From positions 18,992,886 to 19,056,885 of the forward strand of contig NW_024881330.1 in NCBI RefSeq assembly GCF_018691265.1: a stretch of 64,000 nt of DNA, written 5' to 3'. Made by a program: the position numbers and the translations under genes. Origin of the DNA: Tyto alba (Eukaryota; Chordata; Aves; Strigiformes; Tytonidae). Shown piece by piece: positions 50,078-63,249 of this stretch; position 1 is the stretch's first letter; each line of letters begins with the position of its first letter. The notes beneath the pieces are model-generated. The model made no database searches. It was not told the DNA's origin and saw only the letters and a list, made by a program, of their open reading frames with translations.

Positions 50078-53000
50078 GCATCACAATTTCACCAAAGAGG
50101 CAACTGTTCAGAAGGTATTTTTTAAGTATCCATTGCTGCATGCCTGGATAAGAAGAAAAAGGTCACAATTTGTAGATGGCTTTCGGGTAAAGTTGAAAGT
50201 GGAATAAACCAACATGTCAAGTGAATAAAACAGGTTAACCAGAAGTTTTACCCTGAAAACAGCTGCCTGGGATGTGATAAACTGCTAGAATAATAGATCT
50301 GCACCTGTATTTTCCATATGATGGGTTAATATTTTCCCCCACTTTTTTCATCTCTCCACAGTAAGCTAGCATAAAACATCCTTGTCTGTTCCTCAAAATC
50401 TTGGTTTCAATAAATCAATATTTTCTCAAAAAAAAAATATTTTGGTGTAAATTCATGAATAGCTCCACTTTTAAGCTGTTTGTATACACAGTGGGAATAT
50501 GTAGGAATATATATGCCCTAAGGAAACTCTGAGATAGCAGTAAAGCTTTTCCTCCTATATTTGTCACGGACATATATTTTAACTAGTTAGTGTTTATTAG
50601 TTAGTGTTGACCACTTTATCCACCTTCTTCAGTTCCTTTGGTAAATCTCCTATGACATGTTCTTCACATCCCTCATTTAATTTGAACATGGACGCTATTT
50701 AACATATGCAATATTTTAGGACTAGATTCGATGCTAGGTCTGATTTTAGGAGTGGAAAATAAATGGTAATTACTTTGCTGCTGGTTTGGGTTTTTTAAAA
50801 ATTTAATTAGTGCTCTGATAACTTATTCAATATCAGTATCCCTTTGCACTAGATGTTGTGCAAAGATATTTGGCTAAAACATGGCAAATGTAGATGTGAA
50901 TAAATATTAACAGCTTTCATTTGTTTGTCTCATCAGCATTGTGAGTGTTCAAAACACTTTGATTTGAACACAAACTGAATTTTAGCCAAAACCAAAATCA
51001 TATATATGCAATCATGTTTTTATGTGAAAGATAAGCACTATTTTATTTTATTTTATTTTATGAGATTAAATAAATTTTTAAAGTTAAAAAGGCCTTCTTA
51101 ATTCAAAATCAGAAACCAGTAAATATTTGTACATGTAAAGCCTGCATAAGTAATTTCTGTGTCTGTTAAAGTACATCATTCACCATTTTCATACAATATT
51201 TTTAGATAATTTACCATTATTACAATGGGTTATATGTGAATTATTTGGAAATGCTGTTAGAGAAGTCGGTAGTGACACTTGAACAAATAGAGCAAACCTC
51301 AAAATGAATGACAGCATCATGATCTTATCATAATGGCATGACACAGCTAAAATACAGCTGATGCAAAATCTGGTTGAATAAACTAATATTTTTCTGTGAC
51401 ACATACAAATATACAATAATTTGGATAAAATTAGACCTTACTAAATATGGTAATTAAATATGTATTTTCTTTATATTATTTTAGTAGATTATTATACATG
51501 CATATAGAGATTCTGAACTGACTTAAACAATTACAATAATTTTAATCATAGACAGTAGTCCTGAAATATCAAAAGAAAAATAAGCCTCTTACCAAACCAA
51601 AAGAACTGTGCTGTAAATATAGATTATAAAAAAAAAAGAAGGTGAAGACAGAAATCTCCTAAAGGAGAAATCAATACTATTGATAACAGAATAAATGAAA
51701 TGACACCATAATCACATTAACAGACAAATTTCCAACAATATTCTGCCTAGAAATTGTAGGAATACCAGTATACTCCAAATGTGATTTTCCAAACATTTTC
51801 TTTTGATGAATGAAGTGGCTTCCACTGAGACTAAGAAAGTTTTTGATTTAATAAAAGAAGAACATGCAAAGAGCAGTAATAAAATAATACAGAGGTTAAA
51901 CTATCTGGAGATACTGAGATATATGCACCATAACACTCCCTTCAATATACAGTGATATAGGAAAAGTCAAAAGGAAACAGAAGACTATGAAAAGAATAGT
52001 TCTTTAAAAGTTATTATCACTGCAACTGTACTTTCAGCAGATAAAAATAAACTTGAAGCAGACTAAGTCAAGACTATTTTAATTATCCACAGGATACTAA
52101 TCTCAAAAATGAGAGAGAAATTAATATGGAAGAAAGAGAACAAAGAAAAAACTGTTTCTGTATATTGGACCCAAATTTTTGTTGCCATTCTTCAGGCAAA
52201 ATTTGCAGTGATTTCAGTAGCAGTTTTGATATTATGAGATAGTAAGTATTCCTGCTACCCAAGCCAGTAACATAAGAAATATGGAAGCTGCAGCCCCGAA
52301 CTGATAAAGCACAAGGAGTGAGATCTGAAGTATATGTAAGCCTTTCCACTTTCAAATTACTATTATCACTGCTTTTCTGGGACAGCTTGTTTTCTTTTTC
52401 CCAGTCTGCTATCTTCAGATGTAATTAGATTCTACTTTAGCTTAATTAAAAGCATGTTAAAAAGATATACAGAAATGTTATTAAATGCATTCAGGCTATA
52501 GCTGCTTGAAGTCATTTGCAATAAAACCAGTTTGATCTGATATCTAAATTTAGGTATTACTTCAGTAGATATTGTGACTCACCCTTATTTTCATTCTTTG
52601 CTGTATTCTTCTGAAATTTAAACATAAAATCTAGTTTACCAGGGTAACCAAACATTTTATCTCCAAACAGTTCTGTCAGAGCAAAAGTTTTTTAAGGTTT
52701 AACGATCCTAAGTCTATAAATGTTCATCAGTCATTGAAACTTCAGTTTAAACTTACATTGAAAAAAATGTAGCCATAACTGCTAACTCTACGTTTGAAAG
52801 ATGTTTTGGTATGTTGCACAAAGAAACAAAGAAATAAAGCCTCCAGTTCCAAACAGACAGTCTACGTACATCCCATGTATCAATGATCTTGCTTAATTTT
52901 ATTGGAATTCCGTGCTGCATCCTTGAAACAGAATCACTAGCTTCTCTATTCGTTTTGTGCTAACTTAGTTGACATCAACACTAAATAGGCACAGGTAACA

Positions 53001-56000
53001 TATATGTGTGATGTAAACTTTTAAAATAATGCTTTTGTAGCCAAAATGTCTTCAACCATCTCTTCAGGTTACGTGAAGCTTTTTCAATCTTTTAGTAATA
53101 TTACTGTCATCAAATGAGCACCACAGAAAATATTTTTCAAGGACACAATGAGACAAGACTATGTTCAGGAACCCAATGATGGCAAAGTTTAGCTTAACAG
53201 TCAATGGACAAATGAACATACCTGAAATATACTCAAATCAATGTATATAAACAAACTAGTTCTAGAGCAATACCAATTCATGTGCAGCAAAAGATCACAA
53301 GTAATTCTGCCTTTCACAGCTTCTAATTCCCTGTTTCTGGTCAAATCTACCCGGTGTTTTATCTTGGATTTACAGATGTTAAAGGCAAAGTGATGTCATA
53401 ATGACATGCTTTCAAATATTAATCTATCAATGATAAATATTCTTTTTTCACATTTAATGTAGAAAAGACAAGTGATATACATATCAGAGGAGGTTTAATC
53501 AGCAGTACTGCTTGCTACAAAATCCCAGATGCATTTTAAGATAATGGGAAATGGTATCTTGGGAACCAGAGATTTCTTTTCAGGTTAGAACCAAGTAAGT
53601 TTTACATCTGCCAGTTCCATGTGAATCTCTTAGATACCTTAAAAACCTTAGGAAGCCTCAAATGTTACTGGATGTCTGTATGTGGGAAACTGATCTGAGT
53701 CCTTGCTGTCTGGGTGGGTAGCCCTCTAGGACAATTTATCAGCTAATATTACAGTTTAGTTCTTTTCAGGATTTTATTCCCTTCTATAAAGGATGTGCTG
53801 CTTCTTCAAACACAAATGCTATTCAAAGTCATTAACTCAGATACACAGGACTGTCACATGGGCTTCAGAGACCTGTCTCTGAACAGGTTTCCTGTTGCCA
53901 AGATATCTGAATCAGCAAGTCTAGCTGGTGTGAGAAGGAAGATCTTGTCATAGACTCCTGTAAGACTTTTCCTGAAACTCTCTTTCCTAATTAAGCTGTT
54001 TTTTTAACATTCCAGCCTTGGAGAAAGCTAACAAAGCTCAGGTGGAGGTTAAGCCCAAAATCAATAATTGTCATTACTCAACTTTACAGGTGTTGAATTC
54101 TGTTAACTGGACCTCCTTTTGCCTACTCCCACTTTAACAAAAGGATATAAAGCCTGACAAGTCAATCTTTACTTGAACAGTGTCAGGGAGACTCTTGTAA
54201 TATTTCTTAATTTCTTGATTCCCCAAAAAAACTTAAAAGCATATTCAGATATAGGTGTAATAGCTCAAGCAAAAAGTGACAGTGCTGGATGTTAGTGCTC
54301 TCTACTCCTCTTTCCCTGTACTGAACAACTAGTCCTCTTTCCTCTCAGCACAGTGACCTTAAATCCTTTTGTTAGAGAAGCTCTAAAACAGTGGTTGCAC
54401 TCTTGAAAGGTTCATTTTAACATAATGTCTTTCTTCAGTTAACAGACTTTTTCACTGCTATATAGTGTTTAAATACTTAGAACATACTTCATACCTTACG
54501 TGAAGTTCAGTTATAGACTGAAAATGTCAAGCACTAACACACAGCTTTGTATTTTTATTTTACTTTCATCTCTTGCATAACATAAAACAAGCGGTTTAAA
54601 TTTTACCTTCTTTCTATGAGAGACTGAAGACTAAATTAGAGGTAAAACATGGGAACATATAATTCCACAGTGACCATTGATGCATGACAGATCTGGTAAT
54701 ACAAATATCTAATGTTTGCTAACATAGTTGGAAAAAAGGCTCATTTACTGACAAGCTTTAAAAATGACTGAAACTTGATAACAATATCTTTTACTATGAT
54801 AGTAAACATGATAGCATTGTATACTTAATTCTAATAAAGTCTTCCTGCCTCTCAAGCAAATTGATAAAACAAATTCTGACTTAATACTAAGATGAGACAC
54901 AACAGATATCTCTGATTTGCTGCCAACATTAAAAACACAGACAATAAACTGCTGAACTTCCAGGAATATATTTGATTCTTCATGTTTCATGTAAGCAAAT
55001 TCAACAACTTCCTATTCTTGGCATATGATTGCCTGTAGTAATAGGTACATGGTCATACCTCAAATTCTAATAATATTGGTGTCAGAAAATCAGTTTGTAA
55101 AACATTACAATAAAGAAGGGACTCAAAACAGACTGTAAAATCTTAATGCTGAAAGGTATCTGGTTTCCTGCTCAATTGCTACTCACAGGGTATTAGTGTG
55201 CTGAGCCCCTTCAGTGCTGCTCCAGCCCCACCAAACTGCTGGGCATCAGACGACTGTGAAAGTGCAGGCTGTGGCCACTGAATGTCATTTTTCACATCGC
55301 TAGAAAATGACAGCAGGTTTTGCCCTGGCCTTGAAGAAGGTGGGATATGGTAAGGCACTAAAATAAACCCAAGCAGATCCCAAGACAATGGAGGAAGAAA
55401 CAGAGATGTCATGTTCCTCCCAGTAAAGCAGAGGGAGAAGTTACCCCACCAAGAGCACAGTCCATCCTGCCAGGACCCTCTGAGGAGAACCAAGATAACC
55501 ACAGAGAGGGGGGTGGAAAAGTAGGGAGGCATTATTTTTCATGAAAGTTTAAACTGTGCTATTAATGAGTTTATTAATTAATTTGAACTGCAAAAACACC
55601 ATGTGAACTAGGTAGAAATTCTGAGTTTATAGTGTGTTCCCTGTGTCTATGAGATGATTTTGAGTATGGTAGTATCTATCTATGCTTTGATACAGGCATC
55701 CATCTTCTCAAAATTGAAAGCTTACTGAGCTGTGAGGAAAATAAAATCCATCATGCCATAGAAACCCTTGGTATTTTTTAATATTCTCTTTGTTTATAAC
55801 ACAATGTCAAAGTAGAGTTCTGAAATAAAGATGCTTGAGGAAAGGAGAAGCTTTTCTTATCAATTTTCTGTCAGAAAATAATCAGAATTTCTAGTGTTAG
55901 TTGCATAAAGGAACTTATATAACTAATGCCCCCTTGATCCCTTATAGAGACATTACACCAAATAATTTATGGCTACTATTTTATCTCTTCATATCTGTCC

Positions 56001-58083
56001 AGAAAAATGGTAGTTTGGATGTTTAAATCCAGAGAATCCACTTAGGGATAGACAAAATAGCACATCCTGAAAGTACTGTCTACCCTCCATTGTTTCATGA
56101 TGCTGCCTCCTGTTGTTCACTTTTGAAAATGATATTGCATTTACTTCACATTACAACAGCATAATTCTCAATGGTGTCTTCATTATTTAACGTCTTAAGC
56201 TCCTACTCCTGTGTGTGCTAGTGTGGCTTTGCTAGTGAATTTGGTCTCAAGAGTAAAATAATTGAATTCTTTTCATGTTAAATATATTAACCAAGGGACA
56301 AATCTCCAACTAGATTGCAGAACTCAGCACAAATGTGACAGGGATATATTTCTTTTAGTGAATCTTCATGGTGTCATTTGAATCTAATCAGATTCACTGA
56401 AATTTCTAACTTGAACTCAGTATAATTTTTCCTTAAGACACGAATGATCCTTTAAGAACCACTTGCCCACAGACAAGCCTTGTAAAATAACAATACAACA
56501 ACAGTAAAAAAAACTTTCTTCATACTTTGAGACAGCATGTGTCAAGTTATATGAAAATGAATTAATTGTTAACAAAATTAAATGACTGTAGGGGGAAAAG
56601 TCATTATAAATGCAATTCAGAGCTGTCATAAATTTGCTTGCCATTAGCAGAGAAAACAAAAGCTGAAAGATTCAGAAATAACCTTTGATATTATGTTAAC
56701 TTTTTCATTCTTATTTCTGTTCAGGGATACTGAAATTTGGAGAAAACTGCCTAATAGTGCGTTGTTTAGGCAAATCTAAAACTGCAATATTTTTATATGT
56801 TTGATCTAGACCACCTATCAAAAAATGAAACAACAGTCATATAAACTGTGTGGATTTGTTTAAATTATTAACATCAGTTTGGTTTTGCAATAAATTGCAT
56901 AATACTTATTTTACAGAAAATAATATTGAAATTCAGTGAGATCATATTTAATGTGAATAAATGTACAAGTCTCTAGTCCTAATTAACGGAACAGAAATAC
57001 TGAGGTCTATTAAAAAAAAAAATAAAAGTTTGAGATTAAGAAATTAATTTTGCTTATAGAATGGAAAAAAAATCCTTAGTAGTCAAAGTGATTTTTTCAG
57101 TCCTTTGATGTCAATGTAAATATATACATCTTCCGCAGCAAGTCTGGGTTGAGATCTGTATTGTTCCAGAAATTCACATAGACCAAAAAGACAAGTATAT
57201 CCATCTTTTTTATAGATTGATGAGACAGAATACATAAATTTATGCTATGCCCACTTAAGTTTTTCTATGTAATTTGTTAGGATGGAAATGCAGATCCATA
57301 TATTCCTAATTTTTATCAGGAAATAAGTAAAAAAGAGTTGGAAAAGGGAAGATTTTTATAATAAATGGCACAGTCATCTGTGGCTGTGGAGCAGTGAATA
57401 TATTCAGTAAGGAATACGTTCAGTCTGATCTTCCTGCATCAAACAATAAAGTTTAGGAAGAAGTAACTTGATCCTGTAAGACATCTGAGGGTGAACAAGT
57501 TTTCAATGATTTATTTCAAACATAAATTATCCTTACTGAAATTATAATTGCTTACAGAGTCATCACAGCCTGGTTCAGAAATGGTTTTGCTTGTGGAGCC
57601 AGCATACCTGGAAACAGAAAAATTTAAATTTTATCCCAACTTGAACTGCATGCCTGTGTTTCCCTCTGGACTTAAGGATAACGTACAGCTCAAGAAATAC
57701 ACACGTATAAAATTTCTCTGACATAATGCAGTCATGATGTTATATATTGCTCAGTAAGTAAATGGTACGGTCTGATTAAATTAAAATTATCCATCCCAGT
57801 ATAACTCATGATTCATATACTGGTAGAAAGGACAGAAGTATGTCTGAATTGATTTAACTCAGGAAGTTGAGCATATATTCAGGGAATAGTGGTAAACACT
57901 ATTTTCCCCATCTCTATTCAGCAGCTATCTTACTCTACTTCAATGTAATGGTAGTTTCTTTACTGGCTTTAATGAAACGCACCTGTACTCTAGATCACCC
58001 TTTCTTTTAACAATCTCTTTACTTTTTATTTTTCAAATTCCATGTTTTCAAATTTCATATTTTTTCTAAGCTTTTTACAAACA
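50078..58083. other. Long unique AT-rich stretch
   Basis: About 8 kb with no recognisable exon, RNA or transposon. A short TTTTA array of four units is at 51041-51060. The minus-strand frame at 55179-55532 (117 codons) lies in a mildly GC-richer patch but shows no domain. Confidence 0.5.
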
Positions 58084-58260
58084 ATGATGGATATACCTGG
58101 GTATGGGATCATTTTTGGAGGACAGTGGCCACGTTGGACAAGAGTAAGACTTTGGCTACATCGCAAAAGGGACGTGAAAAGAGGAAGAACTGAGAGTGCT
58201 GTACAGCTGGTGAATGATGAAGACATCTTGACCTTCAGCTGCCAGAAGCCTTGGGAGTAG
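58084..58260 (+). other. Open frame abutting an LTR, possible ERV 3' remnant
   Basis: From an ATG at 58084 the frame runs 58 codons to TAG at 58258-58260, ten bases before the proposed LTR start. The product is basic in the middle (Arg/Lys-rich) with no domain I can name. Its position would suit the 3' end of an ERV coding region. However, the spacer to the LTR (CAAACAGGAA) is not a convincing polypurine tract. Chance is the alternative. Confidence 0.3.
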
Positions 58261-58270
58261 CAAACAGGAA

Positions 58271-58681
58271 TGTAGAAAAACAAGATAAGGATTCTGAGCT
58301 TTGCCTGAAGAAAACATGTCAGGCTACGGTTAATGGAAAACATCTGGCCATTTCTTAAACAGTGGAAAGTTTTCTACCTTGAGCTAAAAGTGTATAGAAC
58401 ATTGTGTTTGTAAGATTTAATTAACCAGTAGGCTTAGGATAGCAGTAACTAACTTGTAGCCAATTGTCTGGTGTATTACGGACAGAGGGTAGTGACCAAT
58501 CAAATGTTAGTCTTAGGTGTGTGAACAGTGTGTGAAGAATGCATGTAACCAATCTAGCCTTTTGTTTATGCGTGATCAGTTGCTAGGAAGACATATAAGC
58601 GCACTTGTATCGGCAATAAACAATTTTGATTTATGACTCTTATAGAGTTGCCGGAGTCCATTAATCTCCTTACCTGGGGAC
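58271..58681 (+). mobile_element. LTR of a distinct ERV family
   Basis: The element is about 411 bp, from TGTAGAAAAAC to a GGGGAC block, and its right end may be truncated. Promoter order is textbook: CCAAT boxes (58496-58500 and 58549-58553), a TATA box (ATATAAG, 58593-58599), then AATAAA (58615-58620) within 25 bases. This places transcript start and polyadenylation in a very short R, as in alpha- and beta-retrovirus-type LTRs. No target duplication is visible (AGGAA on the left against TTTTT on the right). It shares nothing obvious with the other LTRs in the window. Confidence 0.7.
58592..58620 (+). promoter_or_regulatory. LTR TATA box and polyadenylation signal
   Basis: CATATAAGCG is followed by AATAAA at 58615-58620. 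The close spacing implies a very short R region. Confidence 0.6.
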
Positions 58682-58689
58682 TTTTTTTC

Positions 58690-61600
58690 CAAACCAACTT
58701 AAATACCTAAAATACCTAAATACCTAAAAACTAAAGAATTTGAATGCTAAGAGAATATCGTAGAAGAAACAAACATACAAATAAAAATAAAAGGAAAGTG
58801 ATTAGTAACTCTAGGACTTATACTACTTAAATTTTGATCCTTTCATTGAAAGACAATTCAGATAATTATATTACAGTTCTACAATTCCCACTCTATTAAC
58901 ATTTTCTTTCTTATCTAAAGTAGCTTTACAGTGTCCTCCCTATGGTTTTCTAACTCCCATTAAATTAGAGATGACTTACTACTACACAGTTCCTGCTGGT
59001 TTTCTAATGTTGAATTTTGAGAAGTTTAATTTTACTTGTTAAATGCATGAATAACACTTCATTTTACAAGAGTAGTAATAAAAACTACAAGAAGTAAAAA
59101 GGGAATATTAATAAGAATCTTGAAGTATACTTTACCATACTTAATGACCCCAGGCATTTCACTATGTGTTATGAATGAAAAGTGATGAAAACCTGTCTAC
59201 CCATTACATTACATTACACAATACAAGGGCAGACACCAATTTGTATACAATGATTGATCAGATAAAGTGAGTCATATATTTATAGCAGCATTTTTTTCAT
59301 AATTTTAAGGTCTTTACTTAATGTGTAAGACCACACTGAATCCAGTAAATTCTTTGGGATATTGGCAAGCTTATGAGAATTAGCAATAGCTTGTGGGAAC
59401 CTGTGTTCTTCAATCAGTGGTTTAGATCTCTAGTGACCAAAGGCTTTTTTGGTAGCTACTAGAAAGAAATTCTTTGCTGTCCTTTCGTGGTTTTTAAATA
59501 AGCGAAACAGTGGTGGCCTTTGGCATGTTCTAAACAGGTCACAAAAAGTACAAATGTTTTCTTGCAAGATTTCCAAATACACTACAACATAAACACTCTC
59601 ACAGCAGTATGAGCCAGATTTGCTGAATAAAACCAACACATCACCAGGTAGGTGGTTTGTGACAGACAATATGCACCTGCTCATACTAATCAAGGCTCCA
59701 TTACTTTCCCACACTTGTCTAGTAAATCTGTGCCTACTCATCATTCAGAGTGTGTCCATGAATGAATTAAAAAAAGATAAAACTTAGTTGATTACCTGTT
59801 ACTTTCAGCCAAAACCAACTACATTTATTTTTAAGCTTAAAAAATAAAAAAAAAAAAAAAAAGAGACAACACTGTCATAAAATTTAACTTCCCCTTGAAA
59901 TTAGTTTTGAAATACAATTTCAAGTTCATTTTCTTGGACCAGCAGAACAATTGCATTATATCACTCTTCACATGTTATTTTGGTACATTTGATTTTCACA
60001 TTTTCAAAGAAGAGGTATATCCCTTGCTCAATAAGATGTAGCAGCTCAATGTCTTCTGGATGCACTCTTTGCACGAAATATTTAGTTCAAGTATGAGAAT
60101 GTTACAAGCTAAATACTGAAGACATAACATATTTTGAATGGAAACTGTGGAGACATGTGCCTGTCAAACTTTCTCACTGTGATTTTCTCAAAAGAAGACC
60201 AAAGAAAATCTAAGTCATTTTCAGATTTCCAGATGATTTAATTAAGGAGCTTTCTACTGCTTCTTTAGCCTTATATCAAATCCTTCTCTCCCTTCTTCTC
60301 CATAGTTATTATATTCTTGTAGCTTACCTGTCTCTATGAAAGTTTCCCTATTACCACACATCCGCATCTTCATACTTCATCCATAGCCTACCTTTTTTCA
60401 GTGTTTCAGTCTGTTCTGACTTCCTATATTTTTTGGATCCTTTACTTTCTAGATTACAGCTGAGCCCAGTAATTTTCTCATTTACTCAGCTGGACCCTTA
60501 TCATGATGAATTTCTAATCCTGAATGCTTTCCTACAGCCAGTGATTTTTTTACATAGGGCAGCTGGAAAGAATTGAGAAAACACTGGAAACCTGCTTGTA
60601 ATTAGCATAAATGCATATATACACCAGTTCAAGATATTTTTCAGTTTTACTGTTTTGCCTTTAATTTGTTCAGTTAATTATTTCAGCTCAGGTATATTAC
60701 AGCCAGGTCATAGAATGTTCTGTGACCTTTGATTTAGCAAAAGGTGATCTTTGATACTACCCAGTTGAATTAATATAAACAGTCATGGCATGGTTTATTT
60801 GAGAAGCATTAACAGGCAGACTGAGTCCCAGCAATTTATTTCAAAGCATGCTGTGATTTATTGAAGACATTATCTAACTTAGGGGCAGAAACAGGACCTT
60901 ACAACCTGTTTATATAATTTTCTTTCTGTAGCCAGTGTTGATTGATCAGTGGGACATAACAGCAAAAGGCAGCTATTTGTCTAAGCTGCCTACAGTTTTG
61001 TTCTTTCTTTAGAACAGTGATGGCAGGTGCTGGCACAGGTCTCTTTCCTCTGTTCTCCCCTGATTGTCCAAAAACATGTTCAATGCAAATTAAGGCTTTA
61101 AATTGAGTAATATTCCCCTTAAATCAGTTATGAATAATCATCATTTCCTGAACAGTATTAGCAATATTTTCAATGCCATATACACCATAAGTAGTCATAT
61201 ACTGTTCTCCAAATAGTAGCTTTCACCTAGATTTTCAATGACAAGATGAACAAATATGAATTGAGGCAGTCCAGAAAGACAAATATTACTTACTATTTGT
61301 TTACAGAATAAAAAGCAGATACAGTAGGATAACAGCATGTTTAAGGCCACACGGATGCTCAAGTAGAATTTAAGATTTCTGTCCAAGCCTATTAGCCCTT
61401 TGGACAAAACCTTTTAACAGCTTTAAATTCTTTTTATGACTCTCTTTAACAGAGATTTATGTATGTTCTTCATAGTTGTGTGTGCTTCAGATTTTGTAAG
61501 TGCTGTGAATAGGATGATAATTTTGTTTAAATATTTTTTTCACTATTTTTACATTAGTATAATAGAGAACAACATAAGGTTCTCATAGAGCAAATTATGT

Positions 61601-62629
61601 TATGAAAGTAGTGACAATGCCAATCATCAGATAAAGTTAAGGTTACAAAAAACTTCACCTTCTTAACAATCAAGATTGATCCCAGCAGCTGAATTTTAAA
61701 ATTAGTATAGAAATTATCAAATATGTAGCTCTCAAACAGAACAAAAAGGCTCTGTTTCAACAGAACCCATCTGGACAAGTAAGCATCTGAATTCACATCA
61801 CAAGAAAGCAATGGGACTTTTGTAATTTAATATTATCCATTCTGAGTCAGCATTACACCATCAGAGAATAATAAAACATCCAAATACAGAATGTCTGTCT
61901 AAATGGCACAAAATTTTAACAGATAAGAACATATAAGCTGTTCCAGCAATGATGTATTTAGCCACTGAGGTAGCTAGACTCCTGACTAATTTCTAATATA
62001 CTAAATCAGAAACAGTCCACTTGACTGTCAGTGAATAAGTGTCTCAGCACTTTCAAGGAACAAAAACTGAGGTTATAAAGTATATAATTCTTAGTAGAAT
62101 GATATATCCATTATCTTGACAGGTTATCAGGCTTGTATTTGAAAACTTACATTCTTACCCATTTTCAAGCAAAGTACTTGGCATTTTAAATCACTAGTTT
62201 TTTTTTTCTTGGAGAACATTTCCTTTTCCTCTCATTTCTATTTTTTTTTTTCTTTTTTTAGCTAACAAAACTGTTCAGAAAATATAAATATATTACAAGA
62301 TAAAATTTCATAGCTTTCAGTATCCTGTTTGCATAACAAAACACAAGTAAAAGATCATCTCTGCATAGGAATGAAAGAGTTAAATGAGACCACACAGTAA
62401 TTCAGAGTTAGGAAGAGTAGGTTTTGTTCTTAACAAAGTATTATTGTAGGTCATATTTGGAAAGCATTGACTGGTTTCACTTTTCCCAGTGGCAAAAAAA
62501 AAAAAATGAAATACACAAGAGCTTTCCAAATGGCAGTGAGAAAACCTTGTATTTTTCTCAGTGGAAATACCGGAAAACTCATTTTAATTAAGTGTACTTT
62601 GTTTTCAAGGAACACAATATTTGATATGG
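58690..62629. other. Unique AT-rich stretch
   Basis: No gene or transposon is recognised. An A run is at 59846-59862. The minus-strand frame at 59430-59744 (104 codons) has no known domain. Confidence 0.5.
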
Positions 62630-63244
62630 TGTCATGGTTTAAACTCAGACATCAACAAAGCACCACACAGTCACATGATCACCCTCCCCCCCTCTCCCCT
62701 CCAGTGGGATGGATAGGAGAATCAAAACCAAGTAAAACTCATGGGTTGAGATCAGAACAGTTTAATAATTGAAATTTAAAAATATACAATAATAATAGTA
62801 ATAGTAATAACGAATAGTAGTAATGAAAGTGAAGATAATGAAAAGAGAGTGAAATAAAACCCAAGAAAGACAAATGATGCACAATGCAATTGTTCACCAC
62901 CAGCTGACCGATGCCCAGACAGTCCCCAAGCAGCAATCAGCCCCTCCCAGTCAGCTCCCTCCACTGTATACACTGGGCGTGACATCATATGGTATGAAAT
63001 ATTCCTTTGGCCAGTGTGGGTCAGCTGTCCTGGTAGTGTTGCCTCCCAACTTCTTGTGCCTCTCCAGCCTTCTTGCTGGCAGGGCATGAGAAACTGAAAA
63101 ATCCTTGACTTAGTATAAACACTATTTAGTAAGAACTAAAAAAATCTGTGGGTTATTGACATTATTCACATACTAAATCCAAAACACGATACTATCTTAG
63201 CTATTAGGAAGAAAATTAATCCTATCCCAGCCAAAACCATTACA
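62630..63244 (-). mobile_element. Solo LTR related to family B
   Basis: On the minus strand the 615-bp element runs TGTAATGG...CCATGACA. The flanking pentamers TATGG (62625-62629) and TGTGG (63245-63249) differ at one base, a slightly eroded 5-bp target duplication. The R-like block with CAATTGCATTGTGCATCA is shared with the LTRs at 40416 and 42413. An AAT/AGT-type trinucleotide run (62788-62825) lies within it. No internal ERV sequence is attached. Frames on both strands (62739-63089) are not recognisable proteins. Confidence 0.85.
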
Positions 63245-63249
63245 TGTGG

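Noticed and set aside
55179..55532. 117-codon minus-strand frame in a slightly GC-richer patch
   Set aside because: No family resemblance. Conservation data would be needed to raise it above chance.
59430..59744. 104-codon minus-strand frame
   Set aside because: No recognised domain or regulatory context.
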